From Hexactinellida sp. DTS-2022 (taxonomy: Eukaryota; Porifera; Hexactinellida), in NCBI GenBank assembly GCA_028753945.1, contig JAPNXP010000013.1, positions 3,658,001 to 3,722,000 on the forward strand: DNA of 64,000 bases, read 5' to 3'. The notes under the pieces were generated by a model. It was not told where the DNA came from. It made no database searches and saw only the letters and a list, made by a program, of their open reading frames with translations. Position numbers and translations under genes: made by a program. Shown in pieces: positions 25,250 through 35,120 of this stretch. The number at the start of each line of letters is the position of its first letter. The first letter of the stretch is position 1.

Positions 25250-27795
25250 GTATTGACTATTGAGTGGGGTAATGGTGCTGGTTGTTCGTGTATATTTTCC
25301 CAATGGCGTATAGAATTGTCGAGACAGAGTCTGTGCAAATGGCGTGATTGAGGTGGCAAGATCTGTTGGACTAGTTCGGAGGAGGCAGCAGCAGATGCTA
25401 TAAAAGCAGACGGCGCAAGCTGCACTGCACTCCGGATTCCTAGCCCGCCAGACCCAACCGGAAGAGTTGCCTGGGTCCATGCAGACTCGTTATCACGAAA
25501 GGATATATTCAATATCCTGCTGGTTAATGACTTCAAAAGGTCGTCGTAGATAGAAAGGTCATCCGATTCATAACAGGGAGAAGTCCGAAGAATGTAGAGC
25601 ATTTTGGGTAGTGCGAAGGAGTGACTGAGGAGAGATAGGGCATCCTGCGAATGGAAATACTTGAGCCTCTCTCCTATTATCTGTAGTTTGCTCACTTTCT
25701 CCCGAATTGCTAATGAAATACTAACCAGGTTGCCTAGAGGCGAGCCGAGAAGTGTCGCTTGATCTGGGTGGGTGATTTTTATATCTGGAACTATAGAGGT
25801 TATTAAGTCAAGCGCATTTCTACCAAAAGAGATGGCTTCAGACTTCTTTCGGTTAAGGTGTAGTCCGAGTTCATTTGCGGCCACTTCGATAGTTGATAGG
25901 TCAGAGACAAGATCTTTAGCATCGCCTCCTACCATCCAGTCATCCAAATATAGTAGGCATAGCTCGGATTTTAGATATGATGTTATATGGTGGATGCATA
26001 AACAGAACAACATAGGCCCCAGAGGATCCCCCTGTTGCACTCCCTCGGCCGATTCCAGATATCTGTCTCCCCAATATAGGTGGGATGGTTCTGAATAGTT
26101 TGAGTACACGAAAGGGAAAATGTTTGGAATTTTATCCCTCACTGCTGCCAACATTTTGTCTCTACGGATACTGTTGAAGGCATTCTTGAAGTCCAGCTTC
26201 AAAAGGATATGTGTATCCGGCATATCTTTCAGGTAACAGCGAGCTGCATGTACCGCCGCCTCAGCCCCATGTGGAGTGCCGAACCCCAATTGTTGTGGTG
26301 CAAGGAGCGGACCAATGGTCGAAATAACATTTTTTACGGCGAGTTTTGCTGATAAGCGTCGGATAGTACAGCCAACAGCAATTGGCCTTATCCCGCCTTC
26401 CGGTTTCTCGAGGGCAATGAGGTTGGCTCCGAAAAATAAAGGGCGGATTGAATGCGGAGTAAAACCATTTAGGACTAGGTTTGTCAAAGATGTTAGAGCT
26501 TTGAGGAGCTGAAGTCCTCCTTCCCCCGCTGACGCATGTGTCATGTCTTTGAGATGTTGGGGACGTAGGCCGTCTGGCCCAGCGGCTGACCCGTTTGGGA
26601 ATGATTGAATCGCCTGAACTACATCGGCCTCCGTGACAACAATCGAAGAGGAAACATCATCTTCGGACGGAGCTGTTGGAATAAGGGTGTCTTGATGTGG
26701 TTCCGGGTGTTTCGCCTGTAGACTTCTCCACGTTACTTCATTCTTTTCCGCTATTGAGTCCTGTGAGCAAGCGATACGGATTGCCCCTCTGAAGTCTCCA
26801 TCTTCCAGCTTCTCGGTTACGCGGGTAGCTAGAGCGTCCATTAGATCTGGGTGGTCTATTTTCTTCTGTCTTACACTGTTTGTCCTGTTTGGGATTGGTG
26901 GTGGGTCAGTTTCCTCTCTGATCTGGTTGTTGATTGCCTTAGTAACGTTCCATCGTCTCCCTCCTCTCGGTGGGGCCCGAAGGCAGCGGGAAGGAAAGAG
27001 GAAAAGACGATTCCACGAGGTAAGATCGTTGTGCGCCACAACCTCTTCGATAATCGAGGCTAATTTTCTCGCACCATTATTCCTGGAAGCCCGGGGTATT
27101 CTTTTGATAGTTTTGGCTTGTGATTTTGTAAGGTTTACTTGGTTCTCTTGATTTGGGTGATGGTCAACTGAGGGCTGTTTAGCAGATCGAGAGGAGGGAC
27201 CAAATGCCGCTACTTTCCACGAACCAGGACACCGGCTCGAAATCGGTCCGTGTGTTCGGACTACTCCCGATGCATTGACGGCGATTTCGCGATTGCATAC
27301 AGTACAAACCATATCCATTGGACGACCTTCATTCCTGTTCCTGGGAATGTTTTTAACCCAAGATACTGGATTATGTTTGGTTTTATCTTCAACAGGGATT
27401 GGCAATATTATTTGAACTACCTCGACGTCTGCATCTCGTTCAGATAAGGATGCTCCTGGGGCCCGAACTACTCCTTGGGTTAGAGGGGCTCCTTCGGGTG
27501 AAAGCTTATTGGGCACTACTATTGGGCATAGGGCTGCCCCAATATCTTCTCCACTAAGTTCCGATTCAGAAAGGAGTGTCTGGATCCTTTTGGCACTTTC
27601 TGTATTGACTGGTCTGGGATCGCATGTCTCGCAATAATATTTTTCCGGGATATCAGTCTGATCCACCTCCATGCAGGCCATATGTTGCCACACCGAGCAG
27701 CCGTCACACCAGATCATGTACCCATCATCATGTGTAAACCCACAAATGCAGCGAGTGACCTCTTCAGAGACATACTCTTCGGTTGGTTCACTCAT
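25250..27795 (-). pseudogene. Retrotransposon ORF: PHD finger and reverse transcriptase
   Basis: An open frame of about 850 codons. Residues 16-58 form a full C4HC3 PHD finger (C16, C18, C30, C33, H38, C41, C55, C58), which in other proteins reads histone tails. A second C-x2-C-x14-H-x6-C motif lies at 164-189. The reverse transcriptase spans about 390-700: motif [10 protein letters not shown] (D535), motif [15 protein letters not shown] (584-597) and the catalytic YLDD at 616-619. All are intact. The start ATG at 27795 opens an N-terminus ([13 protein letters not shown]) just before the PHD finger. The C-terminal endonuclease part is separated by the MITE at 24707. MITE plus duplication is 551 bp, not a multiple of three, so another small indel must exist near the junction. 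The copy is therefore dead as a single polyprotein. Confidence 0.85.
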
Positions 27796-28081
27796 TGCTC
27801 TGTGGATCGGATCCCACCTCCTGGTAGAGAGTGTAGACTAACTGTATTATAATTATGCTAACTGTTTTTAGTTTATTTGAAGTTTTTAGTAAAGTTATAA
27901 AGCCATAAATTGTTTGTAATTCGAAAATCCTCTTCACCCCAGATAATTTTTCTCGCTCGCTGCGCTCGCTCGTCTATAAATCCATTTATACTTAGATTAA
28001 CCTTGTGATATTATTACATACTGACGCTTTTCATCCTAATGAGACCATATGATGTTCACCCCCCATTCTGTTTTATAATCG
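27796..28081. other. 5' flank of the non-LTR element
   Basis: No gene seen. It includes a short GC-rich palindromic stretch (TCTCGCTCGCTGCGCTCGCTCG) at about 27951-27973, similar in style to Helitron subterminal hairpins. Confidence 0.4.
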
Positions 28082-28326
28082 ATGCCCTTGTCAATAGAAT
28101 CCTTCAGATTTAGGTATGTCCTGGGGGTGCACCACCAAATTTTCGGGTATCAGGGGGTTCACGAGTTAAAAAAGCTTGGGAACCACTGGGTTAACCGATC
28201 TGATGCTACGGTTGCAATTCGATTACCCTCCACGGTTAACCGGTTAACCGCTCATCCTACTCAATACAATAAATCCTATAGAAAATTTTGATTATACTAC
28301 AGAATAAGACTCAGCTGTATAAAGTA

Positions 28327-28516
28327 TACAGTAGAGCCTCTGAACAACGGACACCTTGGGACCGGAACCATTGTCCGTTATTTAGAGGTTGTCCGCTATT
28401 TAGAGGTTGCTTTTCTATTAGACATATGCTAAATAAATAAATCCGTGCCACGAGGTTGTCCGTTATTTAGAGGTTGTCCGCTATTTGGAGTGTCCGTTAT
28501 GGGAGGCTCCACTGTA
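28327..28516. mobile_element. MITE with GAGCCTCTGAACAACGGAC ends, copy 2
   Basis: Ends TACAGTAGAGCCTC and GAGGCTCCACTGTA with TA at both borders. Same internal motifs as the copy at 22099-22272 (ACGGACACCTTGGGACCGG, CTATTTAGAGG). Pogo/Tc1-like. Confidence 0.87.
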
Positions 28517-28784
28517 ACCCCATAAGTACATTGACTGATACATTTCGTATTTTAGGTAAACTAAAAACAATGTTGTTTTAAGAAAATGTATTAAGTGGGA
28601 TGAGAAATGGATTTAGGACTATCATATTCTAATAAAATACAAAAAAATTTGATACTTTATACAGTAAGTTCCCAATCACTCTGCTGATATTAAACAGACC
28701 GGCTAACTGGTTAATAAAATCTGTAACCGTTAATCGATGTCAGCAACGGTTAACCGGTTAGCCGGTTAACCGAATCCAGCCTTG

Positions 28785-29198
28785 TACTTTATTTAATATA
28801 ATAATTTGAGTTCTCAAATATTTTAAAAGTTTATTAATTACAATTCTTTTAGACTTTTGTTTTTTAATTGAATATGTGTATTCAATTAAATTTAGGAATT
28901 CATTAAATACCTTTTTAATATTGTAATCAGCAGGAAAAATAGAATATTATAAAACTTCATGCTGATGATGGCATTCCATACAATAACGATCCTGCTGGAG
29001 AGTCTTATATGCCCTTATAGGTTACTCAAATAGTCCTTATAATTAAAATTAAAATATATATATTTATATACAATTGCACTGAAGGTGGTATGACTCCATA
29101 AAACATGGTTATTAATTAAGATAAACAAATAACATACAACAAATTAAAATGGAGCGTACGTATTATAACACTGAATTATTGAGATGAAATATGAAAGA
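28785..29198. other. AT-rich stretch without recognisable feature
   Basis: I see no coding frame, inverted repeat or known element end here; only short A/T runs and an AATTAAAATTAAAATATATATA tract near 29040-29070. Confidence 0.5.
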
Positions 29199-29206
29199 TC
29201 AATGTA

Positions 29207-29736
29207 CCAGGGTGCGACCCGTGCGGGATTTATTGTAAATCACGGGCTGCGGGCCTTTCTCCATGGACAGCGGGCCCAAAACGGTCCGAAAAGAGTCAAA
29301 AAAATCAATTTTACAAATGAATATACGTAGTTTAATTTGATCATGAAATTATTACTATTTTATATGTAAGTACAGCGAACTCCCGTTATAACGAAGTCGG
29401 ATATAACGAAATGGAGATTTACCCCAGAGCACTAAATGCATTAATTATTATCCGCTTATAACGAATATCCGGATATAACGAAGGAATTTACAGGTCCCAA
29501 GCACTTCATTATAACGAGAGTTCACTGTATCAACAAGTATTATAAATGTTGTTTTCGTTTAATCTAATAATCATCATAGAGAGGTAGAATCATGTCAGTG
29601 TTATCTGTAGCCTCTGCTTCAATGTACTGTCTGCTGATTCTTATCAGTAAGCAATGCCATAAAATAGACAAATTTCCTAAATCGCGGGCTGGCGAAATAA
29701 ATAAGCGGGCCACGGGCTTTACGGGTCGCACCCTAG
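29207..29736. mobile_element. hAT-type MITE (CCAGGGTGCGACCCG ends)
   Basis: Ends CCAGGGTGCGACCCGT and inverted ACGGGTCGCACCCTAG. Direct repeats TCAATGTA on both sides (29199-29206, 29737-29744). Internal CGGGC motifs near both ends. A pogo-like MITE is inserted at 29371-29529. Confidence 0.92.
29371..29529. mobile_element. Pogo-like MITE nested in an hAT MITE
   Basis: Ends TACAGCGAACTCCCGTTATA and inverted TATAACGAGAGTTCACTGTA, with TA at both borders. ATAACGAA motifs recur inside. Confidence 0.9.
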
Positions 29737-30005
29737 TCAATGTACAATGGGAACGAAACAATGCACCTTTAATTTTCAAATGGTATACAATCATTAATTC
29801 TTCTGCATGCCTGATGAATAAGATACCACTCAAGATTCATTCAGACAAAATGATAACAATATAACACCCGAGATGCTACAAAGCAATGGTGGCAAAAATA
29901 AACTACTTCGATTCTTCTTTTCAGAGATGGTGATAAATGTAAACTACTAATAGTCGTGGTTAGGAATGTTGACAAAAGATACCATTACAATGATTTGAAC
30001 ACAGA

Positions 30006-30851
30006 ATGATCCTAACATTTGAAGAAAAGACGAAAGTTTGGGAAGAAATTGCTTCCAAATTATCCCCAATGCAGGGTTTCATCCAGGCGTATGCGATGCG
30101 CCTCCAGGCGCGTAATTTCAAAAGCAAACTTTTCTAGGCGCGCGAAAATTGGGAGATGCTCCCATAGACGTAATACAAATTGAGTATTTTAGGCGCGTGT
30201 GAGCGAGTTAAAACTCAATCTAGGCGCGTGGGAAATTTTGCCTAGATGAAAGCCTGCCCCAATGCATGGAGTTTTGAGGACAAAGATGAAATTACAAAGA
30301 TATGGGCGAATATCTTAACAAAACACAAGCCGCTAATTTCGTATAAACTCGCATCAGTGAGAAAGACTGGAAGAGGTTCACCTGAGGCCTAATTAACTTA
30401 CTTGGAGGAGAAAATTCATAGCATAAAGGGAAGAGAAATTTTCGAAGGAATTCCGTGCGGAATAGATGCATCCATTGAGCCTCAAAGTTCTCAGGTGTCT
30501 GATCAAATGGTGATTACTCCTACTTTCTCGGGAGATGACGGAGTCCCTTTCAGAAGGAAATAAAAATGTTCACCACATTCGGAAGTTATTTACAAGCACG
30601 AACGCACTCTATTAGATATGGAGGAGCAAAAATGTATGTTGTTAACTAATATAGGAAATAATTTGAAACTTATAGTAGAACAGCTGCAGGAACTAAAGTC
30701 ACTCCCAGAAATACTCAGAAATCAGCAAATTATGATATCGCTACTGAGTCAACAGTCCTCCTACCCTAATATTTTAGGACCTAATGGTTTTCCTAGCGTA
30801 CACAAAAATATTTATAATTTTCAATTCTTTCCACCTCCTGATGATTTATAA
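30006..30851 (+). pseudogene. Harbinger Myb/SANT-like accessory ORF, broken
   Basis: A reading of about 220 codons. It begins ILTFEEKTKVWEEIASKLS, a trihelix Myb/SANT-like start, and continues SVRKTGRGSP and LEEKIHSIKGREIFEGIP, which is typical of the DNA-binding accessory protein of PIF/Harbinger elements. The C-terminal part (EEQKCMLLTNIGNNLKLIVEQLQEL) looks like a coiled coil. It is broken by a 185-bp hAT MITE at 30072, a frameshift next to it and two in-frame stops (TAA near 30390, TAA near 30561). In Harbinger elements this protein helps move the transposase to the nucleus; the transposase fragment lies opposite at 31043-31353. Confidence 0.7.
30072..30256. mobile_element. hAT-type MITE in the Harbinger Myb ORF
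   Basis: Ends CAGGGTTTCATCCAGGC and inverted GCCTAGATGAAAGCCTG. Direct repeat CCCCAATG at 30064-30071 and 30257-30264. Internal AGGCGCG motifs. 185 bp. Confidence 0.92.
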
Positions 30852-31042
30852 TACATAATGCTTCACTCAATGTACTAATTACAATTTTTAACAAAATAAA
30901 TGTTAGTCAATCATTCTTTATTTGATAGAATAACTAAATCAAGGTTACTTGCTAATCAAAAAAATTCGATACAATTTCTTGTCTCATGGTCACTCCATTT
31001 GCTGAAGGTTCCGGGAGATCGATATCTAGCGTAAGTTCTTCA

Positions 31043-31353
31043 TCAATATCGATATATACCATGGTTGATACATGTGTTGTGTAATAACATAGTGACCAAG
31101 ATGATTTTACAAACCCTTTCCGGAGTATAACAGAGGGTACCGCCAGTTTTATCCATTGACCTCCAACGACTTTTCCAAATCCCGAACGTGCATTCGATGG
31201 TCTTGCTAACTTTTACAAATGCTCGATTATACCTTCTTTGCCCAGGGGTGATGGGAAAAGGTATGGGAGTCATTAGATTAGTTCGTAATCCATACGCACT
31301 GTCACCCAAAAATCACTCATGGACAGAAGAAATTTGACCACTTGCTATTTTAC
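31043..31353 (-). pseudogene. Harbinger transposase, C-terminal fragment
   Basis: Encodes the end of a PIF/Harbinger DDE transposase: LGDSAYGLRTNLMTPIP, RRYNRAF, TIECTFGIWKSRW (carrying the expected last catalytic E) and LHNTC. The D of GDSAY is present. One in-frame stop precedes LGDSAY. The N-terminal half is missing because foreign sequence starts at 31354 (GGTTTAAACCATAGACTCC). The same junction sequence borders the N-terminal half of another Harbinger transposase at 61120. Confidence 0.85.
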
Positions 31354-31515
31354 GGTTTAAACCATAGACTCCTTAAGTAAAGGACTGGAACGTCGCGATC
31401 TCGGGGGTTTTAACTTGAGTCTGAGAGGCTCCAATTATAAAAATTGATAAAGCATTAAGTTTCCGGTCTCCAAATGTGATTGTTGGCATATAGGGGTAAC
31501 TTTTGGCACCCGTCA
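31354..31515. mobile_element. End of an unidentified TE (GGTTTAAACCATAGACTCC)
   Basis: About 160 bp almost identical to 61121-61209 plus 62547-62646. In both places it begins GGTTTAAACCATAGACTCC against a Harbinger transposase, but on opposite sides of the break. That fits an inserted element with long inverted ends. Here the segment is uninterrupted and provides the empty site for the hairpin unit at 61210-62546. Confidence 0.65.
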
Positions 31516-31752
31516 ACAATTTGAGGTTTTCACTCAATGTTATAGTACTATAGTTTTGTACTATAAGTGCACACTTTCACTCAATGTTATAGTACTATAG
31601 TTTTGTACTATAGTACTATAACATTGAGTGAAAGTGTGTTATAGTACTATAGTTTTTTACCTCTGTCGGACTTCCGGCCGGCCGGCCGGAAGTCCGACAG
31701 AGGTAAATTCAATAGTGTGCACTTATAGTACAAAACTATAGTACTATAACAT
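31516..31752. repeat. Fold-back region around a perfect 48-bp palindrome
   Basis: Centre 31658-31705 is a perfect palindrome: arm TACCTCTGTCGGACTTCC then a GGCCGGCCGGCC core. Outside it, TTATAGTACTATAG and its complement, and CACTTTCACTCAATG and its complement, repeat in both directions, so the whole region can fold into nested hairpins. No coding. Confidence 0.85.
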
Positions 31753-31861
31753 TTGTTACTAGAGCACACTAAAAACGAATTTAATTACTAAAGTAGATTC
31801 GTATCAATAGTAAAGCCTATATTAATTAAGGATGACCTAATGAACCATATTCGAATATCCC

Positions 31862-31962
31862 ATGGGAATTCCTATGGGCATCCCCACAAGGAAAAAATCT
31901 TTCCCATTCCCATTCCCATTCTCATTCCCATTCCCATTCCCATCCCACGGCAACTCTGCCTA
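31862..31962. repeat. Partial CCCATTCCC / CCCACGGCAACTCTG element
   Basis: A run of CCCATT repeats ending CCCACGGCAACTCTG resembles the right end of the hAT MITE at 37876-38330. The opposite end and target duplication are not visible. The remaining sequence up to 32122 is CWC27 intron with no other feature seen. Confidence 0.5.
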
Positions 31963-32122
31963 TATGCTAAGTTCTGTTGTTGTGTGTATTGTGTAATGAC
32001 TTACATACTATGATTGAGTTTCTAATCGGATTGAACACAGGAACTCTAAATGAACATTAAAATTCAGACGTTCGCAATGTTCTGCTATTTCAATACTGTT
32101 TTTAGTCGTATACTGTATTTAG

Positions 32123-32671
32123 GTCACAGGAGATACCAAGTACAACCTTTTGAGGTTTAACGATGTCCCTACAGATAAGAACGACAAACCACTAAATCCT
32201 CCAAAAATAACGAAGGTGAAAATTTTATCTAATCCCTTTCCAGATTTGAAGGCAAACAAACAAGATTCAATTACCTCCCAAAACTCTTCTGATGAAATTA
32301 TAATCAAAGAGAAGAATAGGAAATCTGTTAAGAACGTTAATTTGCTCTCATTTGTGGATGAGATAGAAAATGAACAAGATTCATTGGCAGCAACTGTCTC
32401 TGATACTTTATTGAAGTGCAAGAGCAGTCACGACTTCGAAACTGAGGGTTTAGAAAGTTACCTACCTCCACTTTCGTCTAGTGATGTTGTAGCGAGTGAA
32501 GCAATGAGTCAAATTGAAACTGGAAGCTCAGCCCAACCAATAGCTGAGGATAGTCGCGAGGTTGATAAAGACCAAACAAGTTTTTGCCCTGAAACTCAAT
32601 ATATTAAAAAATCGAAACAGAAGTATAAAGTAAAGGATTCTTCGGTTCAACCAAACAAACTATTAACAAAG
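32123..32671 (+). CDS. CWC27: CWC27 internal exon (spliceosome cyclophilin)
   Basis: A 549-bp exon, 183 codons in phase 0. It follows a TATTTAG acceptor (AG at 32121-32122) and ends at AAAG before GTAAGA. The product starts VTGDTKYNLLRFNDVPTDKN, matching the end of the cyclophilin fold of CWC27 (a GDT-YN-LRL-type motif), then NPPKITKVKILSNPFPDL and NLLSFVDEIENE, both characteristic of the region after the isomerase domain, then KCKSSHD. CWC27 is a nuclear cyclophilin-like protein of the activated spliceosome (Bact), partner of CWC22. The N-terminal ~145 residues, the isomerase domain proper, would be on upstream exons that I do not find in 1-32122. They probably lie outside the window. Function is from family knowledge; gene identity is from sequence. 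Confidence 0.92.
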
Positions 32672-32782
32672 GTAAGAAAATTCTCATTAATTGCCAGTTT
32701 ACTAGAGGATAATCTATATATTAAAAGCAAAATTGTTGTGTGTATTTGTGTTGTCCAGAATTAATAGAAAAGACCATATGCT

Positions 32783-33035
32783 CTAGAAATCTGAAAAATT
32801 GCATGCAGGTGTAATTTTACACGCTGACAACGATCTATTGGTTTTGACAACATTAAATGAGACACGAGTATACTGATTATAGGTTTCTGACGTCATGTGC
32901 CAGGCATCAGTAGTGATCAAAAGTGGTTGATTTGCAATTCGATTTAGGTGCCGGATGTATGGCCAGATTTTCTGTTCCAGAAATGCTTGGATAAACAACT
33001 GTTTGTGCACCGTAGCAATTTTTACTCCTTAAAAT
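32783..33035 (-). pseudogene. Transposase-like fragment, family unclear
   Basis: About 80 codons including LFIQAFLEQKIWPYIRHLNR and QPLLITTDAWHMTSETYNQY, then VSFNVVKTNRS. The arrangement of a D in a LLITTD-like strand followed by Y-x-x-Y resembles the catalytic core of a DDE transposase of THAP-associated type, but I cannot assign a family. No flanking ends are seen. It abuts the gypsy fragment at 33048. Confidence 0.35.
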
Positions 33036-33047
33036 AATGCCGCATCA

Positions 33048-33411
33048 TTGAATTATACTGATTATGTGGACCAGGCTCTCCGAGGATGCTCGAATGTGCA
33101 GGCGTTCGTGGACGACACATGTATTCATTCACCTGATTTCGAAGCGAATCTGAGACACCTGGAGGGCGTACTGGAGAGATTCTATGAGGCTGGAATTCAA
33201 CTAAGAGTAGAGAAGTGTTCTTTCGGGTATGAGGAAGTGGAATTCCTAGGACATTTGGTATCTAAGGATGGAAAGTGCCCCTTACCTACCACTTTATGGA
33301 GGATCGCACAGTTTCCACGGCCTATCTCGAAAAAAGAGGTGCTGCAGTTCATTGGACTGATAAACTGGTATCGGGAGTATATCCCCAGTGTTTCCATTAC
33401 CGCTGAACCAA
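33048..33411 (+). pseudogene. Ty3/gypsy pol fragment: reverse transcriptase
   Basis: Frame with VQAFVDDTCIHS (the catalytic VDD box), LRVEKCSFGYEEVEFLGHLVS and QFIGLINWYREYIP, the standard palm-to-thumb order of Ty3/gypsy reverse transcriptases. The N-terminal part of the enzyme, gag and protease are absent. An unidentified insertion of about 180 bp (33412-33591) separates it from the RNase H part; the flanking GCTGAACCA and GCGGAACCA look like a degenerate target duplication. Confidence 0.85.
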
Positions 33412-34006
33412 GGAATTATCCAGGAGCGCGAGACGCTCTTTTTGGAGCATAATTTTTGGAGAATTTGAATTTAGGATCGCGAAAATTTGGAATCCTCTCC
33501 TATACCGTAGCATTCTTTAGAGATTTAAGCACAAAAATTGGATCAGACCAGGATTAGGAGCGTATTTACAAATGGCTATATAATACACTGCGCGGAACCA
33601 CTTAATGAACTCGCGAAAAGCGGGGTACCGTGGATGTGGACTATGGAGTGTGAGATGAGTTACCAACAGTTGAAGGATCAACTGGTTAGTGAGCCTCGGC
33701 AGTTGGCCTTCCAGAATTGGGATAGACCATTCTTTGTGGAAACATACGCGTCTAGCACTGCTGTCGGAGCTGTATTGTCCCAAGATGATGGGGAAGGAAA
33801 CCGAAGACTTCTTGAGTTCTGTTCGAGTAGTTTGAATTATACGCAAAGGAGATACTCCGCAGGAGAGCTGGAAGCAGGGCCGGATTAACCCATGGGCAAC
33901 CGGGGCAACTGCCCCGGGGCCTCCACCACCAAAGGGCCTCCACCACCAAAGGGCCTCCACCACCAAAGTTGTACTTCATTTTTCACTGGACAATTGTAGT
34001 GGAAGG

Positions 34007-34546
34007 CAGAGTGGATCATGGGTCAACATTGGTGACCCATGAGGCCATGACCCATCTGACCCATCGGATTTGTGACCCATAACCCATTGACCCAACGTGT
34101 TATCCATTGACCTTTTTAAATATCTATTTTTAATATCCAAACATTATGTAACACAATATATGTATAATGTATGATGCTTGTCAATCAATTAATTTTGGTA
34201 GATTTCTTATACCAAAGAAATACCCTGTAATGTTTCTGGGTAAATTTGATTCGTACTATAACTGGAATTCCAAATGGATCATGGGTCATGGGTCACAGAG
34301 CCGTGACCCATGACCCATCTGACCCATCTGACCCATCTGACCCATGACCCATGACCAGGGCCGGCGGAAGCTCGTGAGAGGTGGGGCGGCCTTGTATTAT
34401 GATGATAATTGTGAGGATTGCAGAGTAAAAAAACACCCCAGCGAAATTTCAGAGTACCAAAAAAATCACAGAAAAAGTGGGGCGGCCCAGGCCGCCCCAA
34501 CCGCCCCTCTTCCGCCGACCCTGCCCATGACCCATGGTCCACTCTG
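34007..34546. mobile_element. hAT MITE B (middle layer)
   Basis: Ends CAGAGTGGATCATGGGTCA and inverted ATGACCCATGGTCCACTCTG. Direct repeat GTGGAAGG at 33999-34006 and 34547-34554. The interior is full of GACCCAT/ATGGGTC repeats. Inserted in MITE A. Confidence 0.94.
34356..34523. mobile_element. hAT MITE C (inner layer)
   Basis: Ends CAGGGCCGGCGGAAGC and inverted CTTCCGCCGACCCTG. Direct repeat CCCATGAC at 34348-34355 and 34524-34531. It contains GTGGGGCGGCC and its complement. 168 bp, inserted in MITE B. Confidence 0.94.
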
Positions 34547-35120
34547 GTGGAAGGAGTTAGGGGCCTCCACAACACTAGTTGCCCCAGGGCCTCCACCTCT
34601 GTTAATCCGGCCCTGGCTGGAAGCATACGCGGTAATTGCAGCTCTAAGGAAATGGAAGGTCTACTTACAGGCAGCAAGTAAGGTTGTTATAATTACAGAT
34701 CATCATCCGTTGCAGTGGCTAAGACGGCAAAAGGAGCCTCGCAATAATATGTCAGGTGGATCCTGGAGTTTGAGCCATTAAACTATGAAATACAGTTTCG
34801 CAGGGGAAGGTCCAATGGCTTCGCCGATTATTTAAGTCGACATCTGTGAGTGTGGACAGTGTCATGAATGATGAAGAGGGTTTCGAGCGAAATGTGTACA
34901 TACTAGATCAAGAAGTGGGTACTTCGTTACGAACTCCGGGATGGACAGCTCAGAGACCAGAGGGACCTTATTCACTAAACTACTTAAACTTAAACTTAAC
35001 TTAAACTAAGTAAAAACTAAGTAATCGCCAGAAAACTAATTAAAAACTAAGTAAAACTAAGCATTTTTATTACTACTTAGCAAAAACTAAGTAGGTATTC
35101 ACAAAGCAAAACTAAGTAAA

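Larger units (their letters stand above)
23590..27840 (-). mobile_element. Non-LTR retrotransposon (PHD, RT, REL endonuclease)
   Basis: A minus-strand element inserted in an hAT element. Coding order is PHD finger, second zinc-binding motif, reverse transcriptase, then a CCHC motif with a restriction-like endonuclease signature. Presumed 5' sequence lies before the ATG at 27795. About 300 bp of 3' untranslated sequence follows the stop near 23890. Exact ends and target duplication were not resolved. A 543-bp MITE splits the coding region. Confidence 0.8.
23331..28188. mobile_element. hAT-type element holding a non-LTR retrotransposon
   Basis: Ends are CAGTGGTTCCCAACC (left) and GCTTGGGAACCACTG (right, inverted). 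The 8-bp direct repeat GGTTAACC lies on both sides (23323-23330 and 28189-28196). Only a few hundred bases belong to the element itself (left about 23331-23600, right about 28082-28188); the rest is a later non-LTR insertion. No hAT transposase is seen. Confidence 0.9.
23310..28784. mobile_element. Possible outer element with CAAGG(G/C)TGG ends
   Basis: The left sequence CAAGGGTGGGGTTGGTTAACC resembles the reverse complement of the right end (CAAGGCTGGATTCGGTTAACC), and GGTTAACC motifs are frequent just inside both ends. I find no convincing 8-bp target duplication, so the limits are tentative. If real, it is the outermost layer around the hAT element at 23331. Confidence 0.35.
33875..34615. 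mobile_element. hAT MITE A (outer of three nested MITEs)
   Basis: Ends CAGGGCCGGATTAAC and inverted GTTAATCCGGCCCTG. Direct repeat GCTGGAAG at 33867-33874 and 34616-34623. The GGGCCTCCACCACCAAA motif is repeated three times near the left end. It interrupts gypsy RNase H. Confidence 0.94.
33592..34857 (+). pseudogene. Ty3/gypsy pol fragment: RNase H, split by hAT MITEs
   Basis: The first part (33592-33874) encodes PLNELAKSGVPW, MECEMSYQQLKDQL and FFVETYASSTAVGAVLSQ, then RRYSAGELE. The second part (34616-34857) continues AYAVIAALRKWKVYL and VVIITDHHPLQWL, the conserved end of RNase H with the TDHxxL motif, then a frameshift and RGRSNGFADYLSRH. The 741-bp hAT MITE at 33875-34615 separates them. 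Linker sequence to 34962 and the zinc finger of integrase at 37567 follow. Confidence 0.85.

Noticed and set aside
25772-27447. Plus-strand frames of 65-108 codons
   Set aside because: Antisense shadows of the PHD/reverse transcriptase frame, which has clear motifs on the minus strand.
32119-32421. Minus-strand frame of 100 codons
   Set aside because: Shadow of the CWC27 exon, whose plus-strand reading matches the family and has splice sites.
34279-34781. Frames of 87-145 codons on both strands
   Set aside because: They cross the ends of MITEs B and C and the second RNase H piece; only the RNase H part is real protein sequence.
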